A DNA stretch of 64,000 nucleotides from Marininema mesophilum (GCF_900106775.1 NZ_FNNQ01000012.1:59488-123487), one strand, 5' to 3'. Counted from the first letter of the stretch, positions 43,037-51,929 are shown. Made by a program: numbers and translations. Notes: generated from the letters alone by a model not told the origin.

Positions 43037-44371
43037 ATGTTTCAACGAGAACTAGAGACACTGTCGCGGAAAGATTTAGTCAGGCTACAGGAAGATCGGT
43101 TACGTGAAACAGTGGAGCGTGTGTGGCATCGCGTTCCCTTTTATCGAGAGAAATTGGAATCGACGGGTGTTCATCCTACATCCCTTCGTGGGTTGGAGGA
43201 TCTTCACCGTTTGCCCTTTACTTACAAAAAGGACCTGCGGGATCAGTATCCCTTTGGTCTTTTTGCCGTTGATCGTCAGGATGTAGTGCGTATCCATGCC
43301 TCCTCGGGCACGAGAGGAAAACCGACGGTAGTGGGTTACACAAGAAGGGATATTACATGCTGGGCAGAGGTATGTGCTCGCGCAATTGCAATTGCTGGGG
43401 GGCGCCCGGGTGATGTGTTTCACAATGCTTATGGCTACGGTTTATTTACGGGTGGCTTAGGAATGCATTATGGTGCGGAATTGCTAGGAGCGGTGACGGT
43501 ACCTGTATCAGGGGGGAATCGTTCTCGTCAAATTACTCTAATCCACGATTTTGCACCAAGAGGGGTTGCAGGGACGCCTTCTTTTCTGCTTAGTCTGGCA
43601 GAAATGATGATGGCAGAAGGGGTAGACCCTTTAGATACATCCATCGAATATGGCATTTTTGGTGCCGAGCCCTGGTCAGAGGAAATGAGACAAGCTCTGG
43701 AAGGGATTTGGGGGATCGATGCCCTCGATATTTATGGATTATCGGAGGTGATCGGTCCAGGAGTCTCCATGGAATGCCGTGAAGGGAAAAATGGACTTCA
43801 CATTGCGGAAGACCACTTTCTACCTGAGATAGTTGATCCAAACACAGGTGAACCATTGTCTGATGGACAAGAAGGAGAACTCGTTTTCACTTCGTTGACG
43901 AAAGAGGCATTTCCGATTCTTCGTTATCGTACAGGGGACATTGCTAGTCTGACGAGGGAGGCGTGCCGATGTGGGCGAACACATGCGAGGATGTCTCGGA
44001 TTAAAGGACGTATCGACGATATGTTAATTATCCGTGGGGTCAATGTATTTCCCTCTGAGATCGAACCGGTGGTACTTGGGATGAAGGAATTTGCCCCCCA
44101 TTATCGACTCTTAGTCAATCGTGTGGATACCCTTGACGCTCTTACCCTGGAAGTGGAGGTGAACCCAGAGTTTTTTGGAACGAAGGGCGGAAGTCATTTT
44201 GATCCAACTGATGATGAGAGTCACCGACTGAGTGCGAACCTGCGTCAGCGTTTAAAGGAGATTTTGGGAGTGACCACGGAGATTAATCTCATGGAACCTG
44301 GGACTCTTCCTCGAAGCGAAGGAAAGGCCGTACGGGTGATAGACCAACGAGACGCTATGTTGAGGAGGTAG
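43037..44371 (+). CDS. paaK: Phenylacetate-CoA ligase
   Basis: PaaK activates phenylacetate with ATP and CoA, the entry step of the pathway. The 444-aa ANL enzyme has the ATP-binding HASSGTRGKPTVVGYT (about residues 90-105), GLSEVIGPGVS, RYRTGDIASL and a C-terminal domain with RGVNVFPSEIEPVV. ATG 43037 follows AGGGGGGAG at 6 nt; the longer frame from 42986 is not supported. It follows paaD in the same transcript. About 100 bases then separate it from the EthD gene. Confidence 0.95.
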   Translation: MFQRELETLSRKDLVRLQEDRLRETVERVWHRVPFYREKLESTGVHPTSLRGLEDLHRLPFTYKKDLRDQYPFGLFAVDRQDVVRIHASSGTRGKPTVVGYTRRDITCWAEVCARAIAIAGGRPGDVFHNAYGYGLFTGGLGMHYGAELLGAVTVPVSGGNRSRQITLIHDFAPRGVAGTPSFLLSLAEMMMAEGVDPLDTSIEYGIFGAEPWSEEMRQALEGIWGIDALDIYGLSEVIGPGVSMECREGKNGLHIAEDHFLPEIVDPNTGEPLSDGQEGELVFTSLTKEAFPILRYRTGDIASLTREACRCGRTHARMSRIKGRIDDMLIIRGVNVFPSEIEPVVLGMKEFAPHYRLLVNRVDTLDALTLEVEVNPEFFGTKGGSHFDPTDDESHRLSANLRQRLKEILGVTTEINLMEPGTLPRSEGKAVRVIDQRDAMLRR

Positions 44372-44476
44372 AGGCGAATAATGAAGTCGTAAGACATGAA
44401 TTCTTACAGGATGACTAACCGAAGAAGCATCCACAATGGATGTAAATTCTATCTATGAATAAAGGGGAGATCCAAT

Positions 44477-44788
44477 ATGGTGAAATTAGTAGCATTGTAC
44501 AAGCATCCTGAGGCTAGAGAAGATTTCGATAAGCATTATGAAGAGACACACACACCCTTAGTGGAGAAAATGCCTGGACTGAAAAAGTTGGAAGTGACAC
44601 GGATGCAGTCAGCCCCGATGGGAGGAGATGCCAAGTACTATATGGAGGCGGCAATGTATTTTGAAGATCGGGCAGCCTTGGATGCTGCGATGGGCTCTCC
44701 TGAGGGGCGTGCCGCTGCTAAAGATGTGATGGATTTTGCAGGTCCACTGGTGACGATGATGATCGGTGAAGTTGCTCGGGAGAGTTGA
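44477..44788 (+). CDS. EthD family protein in the paa cluster
   Basis: The 103-aa protein has the dimeric alpha-beta barrel (EthD/ferredoxin-like) pattern with LVALYKHPEAREDFDKHY and the conserved ETHTPLVEKMPGLKK. EthD-type proteins bind or protect intermediates in ring-cleavage pathways, but no reaction is proved. AAAGGGGAG precedes ATG 44477. It overlaps the next gene region and is cotranscribed with the beta-oxidation genes; a role with the unstable epoxide or oxepin intermediates is a guess. Confidence 0.8.
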   Translation: MVKLVALYKHPEAREDFDKHYEETHTPLVEKMPGLKKLEVTRMQSAPMGGDAKYYMEAAMYFEDRAALDAAMGSPEGRAAAKDVMDFAGPLVTMMIGEVARES

Positions 44789-44790
44789 TT

Positions 44791-45648
44791 ATGAAAGCAG
44801 GACAGATATGCGCCGTCCTAGGAGCAGGAACGATGGGTGGGGGTATTGCCCAGTTTCTTGCTACCGCAGGATGCGAAACCTTTCTCTATGATATCGATGA
44901 AGAGCCCCTCGTAAAAGGGCTAGAGTCTATCCGCGCCCGCCTGTTACGCCTGGAGGAGAAGAAAAAACTGAGTCGGGAAGCGCGGGAGAGTGTTATAGCA
45001 CGTATCCATCCTGTGACGGATCTCTCTAGTTTATCTCATGTGACGTGTGTGATTGAAGCAGTAGTAGAACGTTTAGAAGTAAAGCGAGAGCTTTTCGCAG
45101 GAGTAGAAAAGGTAGTAGACGACCAGGCGTGGCTTGCGACCAATACCTCCTCTTTATCTGTAACGGAAATCGCAACGGTTCTTCATCGTCCGGAACGAAT
45201 GATGGGTCTCCACTTTTTTAATCCAGCGATGATCATGCCGCTAGTCGAAGTAGTATCTGGGGAACGGACCGATGAGAAGGTAGCGAAGCAAGCGGCAGAG
45301 TGGATGAGTAATCTGGGTAAAGAAGCGGTCATGGTGAAGGACACTCCGGGGTTCTTGGTCAATCGTGTGGCTCGTCCTTTTCATAACGAAGCTTATCGAA
45401 TCGTTGGAGATGGTGTAGCTGAAAAAAGTCAAGTGGATCGTATTCTTAGAGAAGCAGGCTTTCCGATGGGGCCCTTTGAATTGCAGGATCTAATCGGCAT
45501 TGACATCAATTATGCTGCCTCAGTGGCTGTTTATGAAGGCAATTTCCAAGATCCACGCTTTCGGCCTCATCCTGCGCAACGGAAGCTAGTGGAAAGTGGT
45601 GCACTCGGTCGAAAATCTGGAAGGGGGCATTACACCTATGATGAATGA
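44791..45648 (+). CDS. paaH: 3-hydroxyacyl-CoA dehydrogenase (PaaH-like)
   Basis: The 285-aa protein oxidises 3-hydroxyacyl-CoA (3-hydroxyadipyl-CoA in the phenylacetate route) with NAD. It has the Rossmann motif VLGAGTMGGGIAQFLATAG, catalytic His in LHFFNPAMIMPLVEVV, and FLVNRVARPF. ATG 44791 is preferred (GGGAGAG 6 nt upstream) over a TTG at 44785 that overlaps the EthD stop. It overlaps the next gene, a diverged homologue, by 11 bases. Confidence 0.92.
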   Translation: MKAGQICAVLGAGTMGGGIAQFLATAGCETFLYDIDEEPLVKGLESIRARLLRLEEKKKLSREARESVIARIHPVTDLSSLSHVTCVIEAVVERLEVKRELFAGVEKVVDDQAWLATNTSSLSVTEIATVLHRPERMMGLHFFNPAMIMPLVEVVSGERTDEKVAKQAAEWMSNLGKEAVMVKDTPGFLVNRVARPFHNEAYRIVGDGVAEKSQVDRILREAGFPMGPFELQDLIGIDINYAASVAVYEGNFQDPRFRPHPAQRKLVESGALGRKSGRGHYTYDE

Positions 45649-46393
45649 AGTACTGTTGATAGGGGAAGCCCCCTTGGCTGAGGAAGTCCATCAATTTTTC
45701 CGAAACAAAAAGGTGAAGGTTCGTACCCTTTCTGAGGTGCCCCCCTATGAAAATGGCAGGGTAGTTGCTGTAATGGATGTAACAGCTGGCCCCCTTGAAT
45801 CAAAAATCACGGATCTACAAATGGCGGAACGCTTGGTAGCTTCGGAGGTACCGATCTTCACATCAACCCTTGCTTACTGTGCGACTCGCTTGGCAGCAAA
45901 TTTAGAACATCCCGAACGGCTTTCAGGATTTTCTCCCTTGTTGTTACAGGAATCAGGCGTTCTAGAAATTAGCCAACCTTTACAGGCAGAGGATGCCCCT
46001 GTTTGGGAGAAAGGAGTTCACCTCTGGGAGTCCTGGGGAAAGCGAGTGGAGATTCTTGGTGATGAGCCTGGACTGGTCTTTCCTCGTACTTGGGCCCTTA
46101 TGGTGAACGAAGCCGCTTGGCTATTGACGGAACGCGGGGCGGAGAGCCGAGACATTGACCGAGCGATGAAACAAGGGACCCGTCATCCCTTTGGGCCGCT
46201 GGAGTGGGCGGATCGAATTGGGATTGATCAAGTATTGTGGATTCTAAAGGGTCTTTTTGAAGAATTGGGAGAGGATCGTTATCGCCCTGCTCCACTTCTA
46301 AGGCGGATGGTATACGCGAATCGGTTAGGGCGAAGGGCAGGTCGTGGATTTTATCAGTATGAAAAGATGGAAGTAGGTAAAGGACATGCGTGA
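45638..46393 (+). CDS. Diverged 3-hydroxyacyl-CoA dehydrogenase-like protein
   Basis: The 251-aa protein keeps the C-terminal dimerisation domain of 3-hydroxyacyl-CoA dehydrogenases (LMVNEAAWLL, HPFGPLEWADRIG, NRLGRRAGRGFYQY) but its N-terminal Rossmann half is degraded: the glycine motif reads LLIGEAPLAEEV instead of GAGxMG, and the catalytic HFFNP is replaced by FSPLLLQ. It is probably not an active dehydrogenase by itself and may be a structural partner of the preceding PaaH. ATG 45638 lies within the end of paaH and AAGGGGG precedes it; the frame from 45596 is inside paaH. It overlaps the thiolase gene. Confidence 0.78.
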   Translation: MMNEVLLIGEAPLAEEVHQFFRNKKVKVRTLSEVPPYENGRVVAVMDVTAGPLESKITDLQMAERLVASEVPIFTSTLAYCATRLAANLEHPERLSGFSPLLLQESGVLEISQPLQAEDAPVWEKGVHLWESWGKRVEILGDEPGLVFPRTWALMVNEAAWLLTERGAESRDIDRAMKQGTRHPFGPLEWADRIGIDQVLWILKGLFEELGEDRYRPAPLLRRMVYANRLGRRAGRGFYQYEKMEVGKGHA

Positions 46394-47594
46394 AGCTGTG
46401 ATCGTCGATGCTGTTCGTACACCAATTGGTCGATTTCAAGGAGCACTAGTTGATGTGCGTCCGGATGATTTAGCGGCAGGAGTGATTCGTGCACTATTGG
46501 ATCGGAACCCAAAGATGGTTCACAGTCGGATCGAAGATGTGATGCTTGGATGTGTCAATCAAGCTGGGGAAGATAATCGGAATGTTGCCCGGATGGCGGG
46601 ATTGTTAGCAGGCCTTCCTGTGGAAGTGGCTGGAGTGACGGTTAATCGACTCTGTGCTTCTGGTCTGGAGGCGGTCAATCAGGCGACAGCGTCCCTCTTG
46701 ATGGGAAGTGGTGATTTTTTCATCGCTGGCGGAGTGGAGAGCATGTCCCGTTCTCCCCTGGTGATGATGAAACCTGGAGGAAGCCAGTCTCGGGGAGACC
46801 ATACGCTAGTGGATACAACCCTTGGTTGGCGTTTTATCAACCCCCAGTTGGCCGCTATTCATTACCCATATAGTATGGGAGAGACTGCGGAGAATGTAGC
46901 TACCAAGTATAATGTTTCTCGAGGGGAACAGGATGCGTTTGCCTTAACAAGCCAACTCCGAGCCGCCCGTGCCTGGGAAGAGGAACGCTTTGCTGATGAA
47001 ATCGTTCCGGTGACACGGCTTCAACGGAAAGGCGCCCCGGTTGTCATCCAACGGGATGAGCATCTACGTCCAGGTACCACGCTAGAGAAACTGGCCACTC
47101 TCGCCCCAGCTTTTCGCAAAGAAGGAACCGTGACTGCGGGCAATTCTTCCGGTATCAACGATGGTGCCGCAGCTTTACTGATTGCTGAAAAGGAACAGGC
47201 AGAGTCGGCTGGGATGAAACCGATGGCACGCGTTCACGCTGTTGCTGTATCCGGTTGTGATCCAGCATACATGGGGATCGGTCCAGTCTTAGCCGTACGT
47301 AAATTGTTGGCTCGGACAGGTCTTTCTGTTCAGGACATGGATCTAGTTGAGCTAAATGAAGCCTTCGCTGCTCAAGGGATCGCTTGTATGAAGGAGTTGG
47401 GCCTGGATCCCGAAAAGGTGAATGTCAACGGTGGAGCTATCGCTCTAGGGCATCCATTGGGTGCTAGTGGAGCCCGTATTCTTACCACCTTGGTGCATGA
47501 GCTAATTCGGCGGCAGGGCCGCTGGGGGCTCGCTACAATGTGTGTTGGGGTAGGACAGGGGATGGCTGTATTGGTTGAGAATATGCGAAAGTAA
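46386..47594 (+). CDS. paaJ: Acyl-CoA thiolase (3-oxoadipyl-CoA thiolase-like)
   Basis: The 402-aa thiolase cleaves 3-oxoacyl-CoA with CoA; in this context 3-oxoadipyl-CoA to succinyl-CoA and acetyl-CoA. It has the acyl-accepting Cys90 in VNRLCASGLEAV, NSSGINDGAAALL, the NEAFAAQ loop, GGAIALGHPLGASGAR and the second active cysteine in MCVGVGQGMA. It starts at ATG 46386, overlapping the preceding gene by 8 bases. It follows the PaaH-like genes, so the lower pathway ends here. Confidence 0.92.
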   Translation: MREAVIVDAVRTPIGRFQGALVDVRPDDLAAGVIRALLDRNPKMVHSRIEDVMLGCVNQAGEDNRNVARMAGLLAGLPVEVAGVTVNRLCASGLEAVNQATASLLMGSGDFFIAGGVESMSRSPLVMMKPGGSQSRGDHTLVDTTLGWRFINPQLAAIHYPYSMGETAENVATKYNVSRGEQDAFALTSQLRAARAWEEERFADEIVPVTRLQRKGAPVVIQRDEHLRPGTTLEKLATLAPAFRKEGTVTAGNSSGINDGAAALLIAEKEQAESAGMKPMARVHAVAVSGCDPAYMGIGPVLAVRKLLARTGLSVQDMDLVELNEAFAAQGIACMKELGLDPEKVNVNGGAIALGHPLGASGARILTTLVHELIRRQGRWGLATMCVGVGQGMAVLVENMRK

Positions 47595-47608
47595 AAGGGA
47601 GGAGTCCA

Positions 47609-48001
47609 ATGAAACAAGGACTTCAACCAGGAAGACAAGAGCAGATGGAGGTAACTGTCACCTCTGAAATGACGGCTTCCTTCGGTGGAGTAGAAATTCA
47701 CCCTGTTTTATCTACAGTGACCATGGTTTACTACATGGAATGGACGGGCCGCAACATCCTTCTTCCCTTTTTAGAAGAAGGAGAGGAAGGAGTAGGTGGT
47801 GCGATCACGCTTCACCATCGTGCTCCAGCTCCCTTAGGTAAGATCGTTACTTTTACAGCGGAAGTAATCGAGGTTAGCGCAAGTCGTGTTATCTGTCAGG
47901 TAAAAGCAGAGCATGATAAAGCTCTCGTCGGCGAAGGAACTTTTCAACAGGTGATCTTACCTGTGGAGAAGTTGTACCGACGAATTGAAGAGATGAAATG
48001 A
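47609..48001 (+). CDS. Hotdog-fold thioesterase-like protein, FlK type
   Basis: The 130-aa protein begins after GGGAGGAG and shows a hotdog fold of the fluoroacetyl-CoA thioesterase/FcoT-like type: STVTMVYYMEWTGRN, GGAITLHHRAPAPLGK and AEVIEVSASRVICQVKAEH. It most likely hydrolyses dead-end acyl-CoA compounds to free CoA, the job of PaaI or PaaY in other organisms; that is inference from context. It is the last gene of the paa cluster and is followed by a strong terminator. Confidence 0.8.
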   Translation: MKQGLQPGRQEQMEVTVTSEMTASFGGVEIHPVLSTVTMVYYMEWTGRNILLPFLEEGEEGVGGAITLHHRAPAPLGKIVTFTAEVIEVSASRVICQVKAEHDKALVGEGTFQQVILPVEKLYRRIEEMK

Positions 48002-48042
48002 AAAAAGACGTAAAAGCTTCCGGGCTTTTACGTCTTTTTTTT
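48001..48042 (+). terminator. Terminator of the paa cluster
   Basis: AAAAAAGACGTAAAAGC pairs with GCTTTTACGTCTTTTTT with a 6-nt loop and a T-run. Confidence 0.88.
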
Positions 48043-48147
48043 GTGCAATGGTCCTAGAAAATTTTTTACTTCTCCAGGTCGATCTGTTGATAACCCGTCA
48101 TAATGGCCGAACTACGCAGAATTCAATGAAGTAAGGGGGTCTTACTC

Positions 48148-48645
48148 ATGAAAGAATATCAGTGGATTACATGGTGGTCAGGTGGTTTATTGATAACTGT
48201 CCTGATTTTGATTTGGGGAGGGTATTTCAATAAAAAAGAGGCTCCTTCCCACCAATTCCATCCTGTGCAACTGGATTTGGGACTGCAGGTGAAGGAGACA
48301 AGAGGGGTTACACAGTTTCAATGGGGAATTGTAAATGGCGGGAAAGAGCAGACTAAGTTAATATTTGGTTCTGGTCAACGGACGAAATTGACGGTGACTG
48401 ACCCAAATGGAAATATAGTATATCGTTGGCCAACTCCATCCTCTAAGGATAAAGGAGAGTCAATTTTACTGCTAAAGCCAGGGGATCATTTGAGATGGTC
48501 AGCTGAGTGGGAACCTTCGCTAAAAAGTAGGGCTGTGAAGGCAGGGAAGTATACCGTAACCGTAGAGGTATTACTAGCTGAGGTGAATGGACAGTCTGTC
48601 GAGAAAGGTTTACTTCGGAAACAAAAAAGTTGGACCTTTCAATAA
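48148..48645 (+). CDS. BsuPI-like putative proteinase inhibitor, membrane-anchored
   Basis: The 165-aa protein has an N-terminal membrane segment or signal anchor (about residues 10-27, GGLLITVLILIWGGYF) and a soluble beta-rich domain resembling the BsuPI family of intracellular proteinase inhibitors (FIFGSGQRTKLTVTDPNGN type segment, then YRWPT, LLKPGDHLRW and KAGKYTVTVEV). Family members bind serine proteases; a function here is not shown. AAGGGGG precedes ATG 48148. It is monocistronic. Confidence 0.72.
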   Translation: MKEYQWITWWSGGLLITVLILIWGGYFNKKEAPSHQFHPVQLDLGLQVKETRGVTQFQWGIVNGGKEQTKLIFGSGQRTKLTVTDPNGNIVYRWPTPSSKDKGESILLLKPGDHLRWSAEWEPSLKSRAVKAGKYTVTVEVLLAEVNGQSVEKGLLRKQKSWTFQ

Positions 48646-48698
48646 CCAAAAGAAATCATTGACAGGCTCACCCATCAGCGCTATGATATCGATGATAT

Positions 48699-48713
48699 TG
48701 AAAATCATTATCA
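48699..48713 (+). promoter_or_regulatory. Fur box upstream of siderophore-binding lipoprotein gene
   Basis: TGAAAATCATTATCA matches the Bacillus Fur 7-1-7 consensus TGATAATNATTATCA at 13 of 14 defined positions. It lies 34-48 bases before the start of the lipoprotein gene. Confidence 0.75.
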
Positions 48714-48746
48714 ATAATTATTCTCAATAATAGGGAGAGAAACATC

Positions 48747-49727
48747 ATGTTTAGGAAACCGATACATAACAAGCTACGGTTCATGATTAGCGGCCTCCTA
48801 TCCGCAGCATTGCTTGTAACTGCAGGCTGTGGTGCACAGGTGGGGAATAAAGAGTCCCAGAATAAAGGGAAAACCACCGTTGTCAAACACGCGATGGGTG
48901 AGACAAAGGTTAAGGGTAAACCAAAACGCGTCGTTGTTCTGACCAATGAAGGTTTAGAAGCACTACTTTCCGTTGGAGTAAAACCAGTCGGTGCTGTACG
49001 TGCGTTCTCTGGTGGTGGTACTTGGTACCCACATTTGGAGAAGAAGATGAAAGGGGTTAAGGATGTAGGTTTAGAATCACAGCCAAACCTTGAGGCAATC
49101 GCTGCTCTTAAACCTGACCTGATCATCGGTAACAAGATTCGTCAAGAAAAAGTATATAATCAACTATCTGCTATTGCTCCTACCGTCTTTGCCGAGCAAC
49201 TAAGTGGAGATTGGCAAGACAACTTGAAACTGTATACTACAGCTGTGGGCAAGAAGGATGAAGGGAAAAAAGTGATTTCTGACTTTGATAAGCGAGTAAA
49301 AAGCATCAAAGCCAACCTGAAAAAAGAAGGCAAACAAGACACGAAAGTATCTGTGGTTCGTTTCCTTCCTGGTCAAACTCGTATTTACTATAAAGATTCC
49401 TTCCCTGGTGTAATTTTGGACCAAGTGGGCCTCAAACGACCCAAAACCCAAGAAAAAAATGAATTTGCAAAAGAAGTTACCAAGGAACGGATTCCAGATA
49501 TGGATGGGGACGCTCTCTTCTACTTCACATACCAAGAAACAGGTAAAGGTAAAGAAGGTAGCGAGATTGAAAAAGAGTGGACACAAGATGGTCAATGGAA
49601 GAAACTGGATGCAGTGAAGAACAAACGGGCATATAAAGTAGATGATATCATCTGGACCACAGCAGGTGGAGTAGAAGCAGCAAATCTGCTACTCGATGAT
49701 ATTGAAAAATACCTATTGAAAAAGTAA
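48747..49727 (+). CDS. Iron-siderophore-binding lipoprotein
   Basis: The 326-aa protein has a lipoprotein signal with lipobox VTAGC (Cys28) and a class III binding-protein fold: GKPKRVVVLTNEGLEALLSVGVKPVG and LKPDLIIGN. It captures a ferric siderophore at the surface; it belongs to the FecB/YfiY-type group but the ligand is not clear. Start ATG 48747 after GGGAGAG. A good Fur box lies upstream, so it is expected to be iron-repressed. There is no permease or ATPase gene beside it, so it must use a transporter encoded elsewhere. Confidence 0.9.
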   Translation: MFRKPIHNKLRFMISGLLSAALLVTAGCGAQVGNKESQNKGKTTVVKHAMGETKVKGKPKRVVVLTNEGLEALLSVGVKPVGAVRAFSGGGTWYPHLEKKMKGVKDVGLESQPNLEAIAALKPDLIIGNKIRQEKVYNQLSAIAPTVFAEQLSGDWQDNLKLYTTAVGKKDEGKKVISDFDKRVKSIKANLKKEGKQDTKVSVVRFLPGQTRIYYKDSFPGVILDQVGLKRPKTQEKNEFAKEVTKERIPDMDGDALFYFTYQETGKGKEGSEIEKEWTQDGQWKKLDAVKNKRAYKVDDIIWTTAGGVEAANLLLDDIEKYLLKK

Positions 49728-49748
49728 GAAAATAAAAGGTGAAGAATT

Positions 49749-49790
49749 AAAAAACGATCCAGGTGTTATTAACCTGGATCGTTTTTTAAT
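49749..49790. terminator. Terminator after the siderophore-binding gene
   Basis: AAAAAACGATCCAGGT pairs with ACCTGGATCGTTTTTT with an 8-nt loop and tracts on both sides, usable for the convergent gene too. Confidence 0.87.
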
Positions 49791-49794
49791 TAAA

Positions 49795-50127
49795 CTAATC
49801 TCGATTCTTTTTTAAAATATTCATGGATTCGATCTGTTGTTTTGTCTCTGGAGTGCCGAGGCGGTGGATATGTTCATATATGGAGGTTAACGTTTCATCA
49901 TAGCCACCGTTTTCATGACTAGGTTGATCATGGAGATAGGGGGTGTGAGCGCTCCAAAAACTAGCCAAATCCTTATTGGCTTGATTACTAAGTAGACTGC
50001 TCAATTCCTGAGCTTCTTCCTCTGTCGCTTCAATCTCGAAGTCATACCGAGAAGAACCCTTCTCCTGAAGAAGAGCACCTGCACTTTCACCAGAATGGAT
50101 GGCCACATAGTAGGATCGCTTGCTCAA
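49795..50127 (-). CDS. Hypothetical protein, 110 aa
   Basis: I do not recognise this protein. It begins SKRSYYVAIHSGESAGALLQEKG, a beta-strand rich start, and has two helical parts with many Glu and His residues (TEEEAQELSSLLSNQ, IYEHIHRLGTPETKQQIES). No signal peptide or membrane segment is seen. GGAGGG lies before ATG 50127. It is a single small gene next to the terminator of the siderophore gene, likely soluble and cytoplasmic. Confidence 0.6.
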   Translation of the reverse strand: MSKRSYYVAIHSGESAGALLQEKGSSRYDFEIEATEEEAQELSSLLSNQANKDLASFWSAHTPYLHDQPSHENGGYDETLTSIYEHIHRLGTPETKQQIESMNILKKNRD

Positions 50128-50203
50128 AGGACTCCCTCCTTCAGATTCCCTAGCTATTTTTCCCTATGGATGTAAATTCATTCGATGAGATCTATGAACC
50201 TTG

Positions 50204-50250
50204 TTTCTCAACAAATAGAGGCCTGAAATTGGCCCCCTTCTGTTGAGAAA
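50204..50250. repeat. Hairpin downstream of the MFS gene
   Basis: TTTCTCAACA pairs with TGTTGAGAAA over 10 bp, with an inner GAGGCC/GGCCC stem. It lacks a clear T-run; it may still end the minus-strand transcript of the MFS gene. Confidence 0.45.
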
Positions 50251-50254
50251 ATAT

Positions 50255-51682
50255 TTAATTCTGGTCAAAATCTGGTGCAATTGATTTTTTGATAAATAGT
50301 GCAACAATGAAAGCGATGCTACATAAGGCGAATGCAAACCAATAGGCATAATGTACACCATGCGTCATTGCTTCATCCACCAACTTCTCAGTAACGGGTT
50401 CTGATTTCCCTTCTCCGAAGGATTCCCTACCATAACTCATAATATTTACTAATACCGAAACGCCTAATGCACCTCCAAACGGTTGTAATGTATTCGCAAT
50501 CGCTGTCCCATGAGGATATAAATTCTTTGGCAATTCATTTAATGCATTGGTTTCGGCTGGCATCGCTATTGCAGAAATAGAGATCATTAATGCGATATTG
50601 GCAATGATGAACGTCCAAATGGGCAACGAAGGAGAAATGTTACTGAAGAAAAACATCACGCCTACTAATACGAAGGCTCCAGGGATGAACAGCCTCCTGG
50701 GTCCAAACTTATCAAATAATGATCCCATAACTGGTGATAGCAGACCGTGTAGTAACGCTCCGGGTAGAAGCAATAAGCCGGTGATTTTTGCAGAATAGCC
50801 AAGGGGTCCTTGTAAATACATGGGCAACACAATCTCGGAAGCAAGCATTATCATAATGATAATGACATAAAGACTCATACTTTTTGAATAACTTTTATAG
50901 GTGAATACACGGACGTCCAATAAAGGTTCATCCAACTTCAATTGACGGAGTACGAATAACAATAAGCTGATCAAACCAATCAAAATAACAGAAATGCTCG
51001 AGATGGACATAAACCCTTCCGGATCTTTTCCTGCACTGCTAAATCCGTAAATAGTTCCGCCGATCCCGATTGTTGATAAAAGGATCGATAGGATATCCAC
51101 ACGAGGACGTGTGACCTCTCCAACGTTCTGCAAGAACCTCAAAGCAAATAGCATGGAAAAGATCGCAAAAGGAATAACGATGATAAATAACCATCGCCAG
51201 CCTAACAGGTCAACGATTACCCCTGATAGAGTAGGCCCGATTGCAGGAGCAAACATGATAACCAACCCAAATGTCCCCATCGCTTTTCCACGAACTTCAG
51301 GTCGATAAATAAGCAGTAAAGTATTCATAACGATAGGGATCAATAATCCCGTACCGACTGCTTGTATCATACGCCCGGCTAATAACATGGGAAAGTTTAC
51401 TGCACAAGCAGCAATCAATGTTCCCAGTAAAAAAACGGTCATCACGCCTATAAATAGTTGTCTTGTTGTGAACCATTGAATGAATACGGCTGAAATAGGC
51501 ATTAAAATACCCATCACAAGCATAAATCCAGTTGTCAACCATTGGATGGTCGTAGCATCAACATTAAATACAACCATTAACTTAGTTAAGGCAACACTCA
51601 ACAAGGTTTCATTCAATATAGTGAAAAATGCCCCGATCATAAAAGTGATTAAAATAGCCTTAGCATTGATTTTTGCTTTCAA
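50255..51682 (-). CDS. MFS drug efflux transporter, DHA2 family (EmrB/LmrB type)
   Basis: The 475-aa protein has 14 hydrophobic segments and the DHA2 motifs, among them LNETLLSVALTKLM (helix 1), AGRMIQAVGTGLLIPIVM and AIGPTLSGVIVDLLGWRWLF (helix 5, motif C). It exports toxic compounds with protons; the substrate is unknown. The start is TTG 51682, five nt after GGAGGT; the longer frame from 51706 would put that site inside the gene. A perfect palindrome lies just upstream of the ribosome site, so it is likely repressed by a MarR- or TetR-type protein encoded elsewhere. Confidence 0.9.
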   Translation of the reverse strand: MKAKINAKAILITFMIGAFFTILNETLLSVALTKLMVVFNVDATTIQWLTTGFMLVMGILMPISAVFIQWFTTRQLFIGVMTVFLLGTLIAACAVNFPMLLAGRMIQAVGTGLLIPIVMNTLLLIYRPEVRGKAMGTFGLVIMFAPAIGPTLSGVIVDLLGWRWLFIIVIPFAIFSMLFALRFLQNVGEVTRPRVDILSILLSTIGIGGTIYGFSSAGKDPEGFMSISSISVILIGLISLLLFVLRQLKLDEPLLDVRVFTYKSYSKSMSLYVIIIMIMLASEIVLPMYLQGPLGYSAKITGLLLLPGALLHGLLSPVMGSLFDKFGPRRLFIPGAFVLVGVMFFFSNISPSLPIWTFIIANIALMISISAIAMPAETNALNELPKNLYPHGTAIANTLQPFGGALGVSVLVNIMSYGRESFGEGKSEPVTEKLVDEAMTHGVHYAYWFAFALCSIAFIVALFIKKSIAPDFDQN

Positions 51683-51701
51683 AAAGTACCTCCAATATTT
51701 C

Positions 51702-51717
51702 ATCATAATATTATGAT
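51702..51717 (-). promoter_or_regulatory. Perfect 16-bp palindrome at the MFS gene promoter
   Basis: ATCATAAT-ATTATGAT lies 15-20 bases before the ribosome site and next to TTGTCA on the minus strand (a possible -35). A repressor dimer bound here would block the promoter. Confidence 0.55.
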
Positions 51718-51929
51718 ATTTGACAATTAAAGTACGATATTACCCAAGAGTGATGATCACACAGTTTTTATTATACTAATGATACGTTGTTTTTTCACAT
51801 TCCATAAAATGCAAAAATTAGATCCACGGAGAGCGATCTCATAATTTTAATTGTAGTCGAAAAACACGGATGGGTGATTTATCGGTCTTTTTTTGACCTC
51901 TGAGAGGGGACGACCTTAAAAATAATAAA

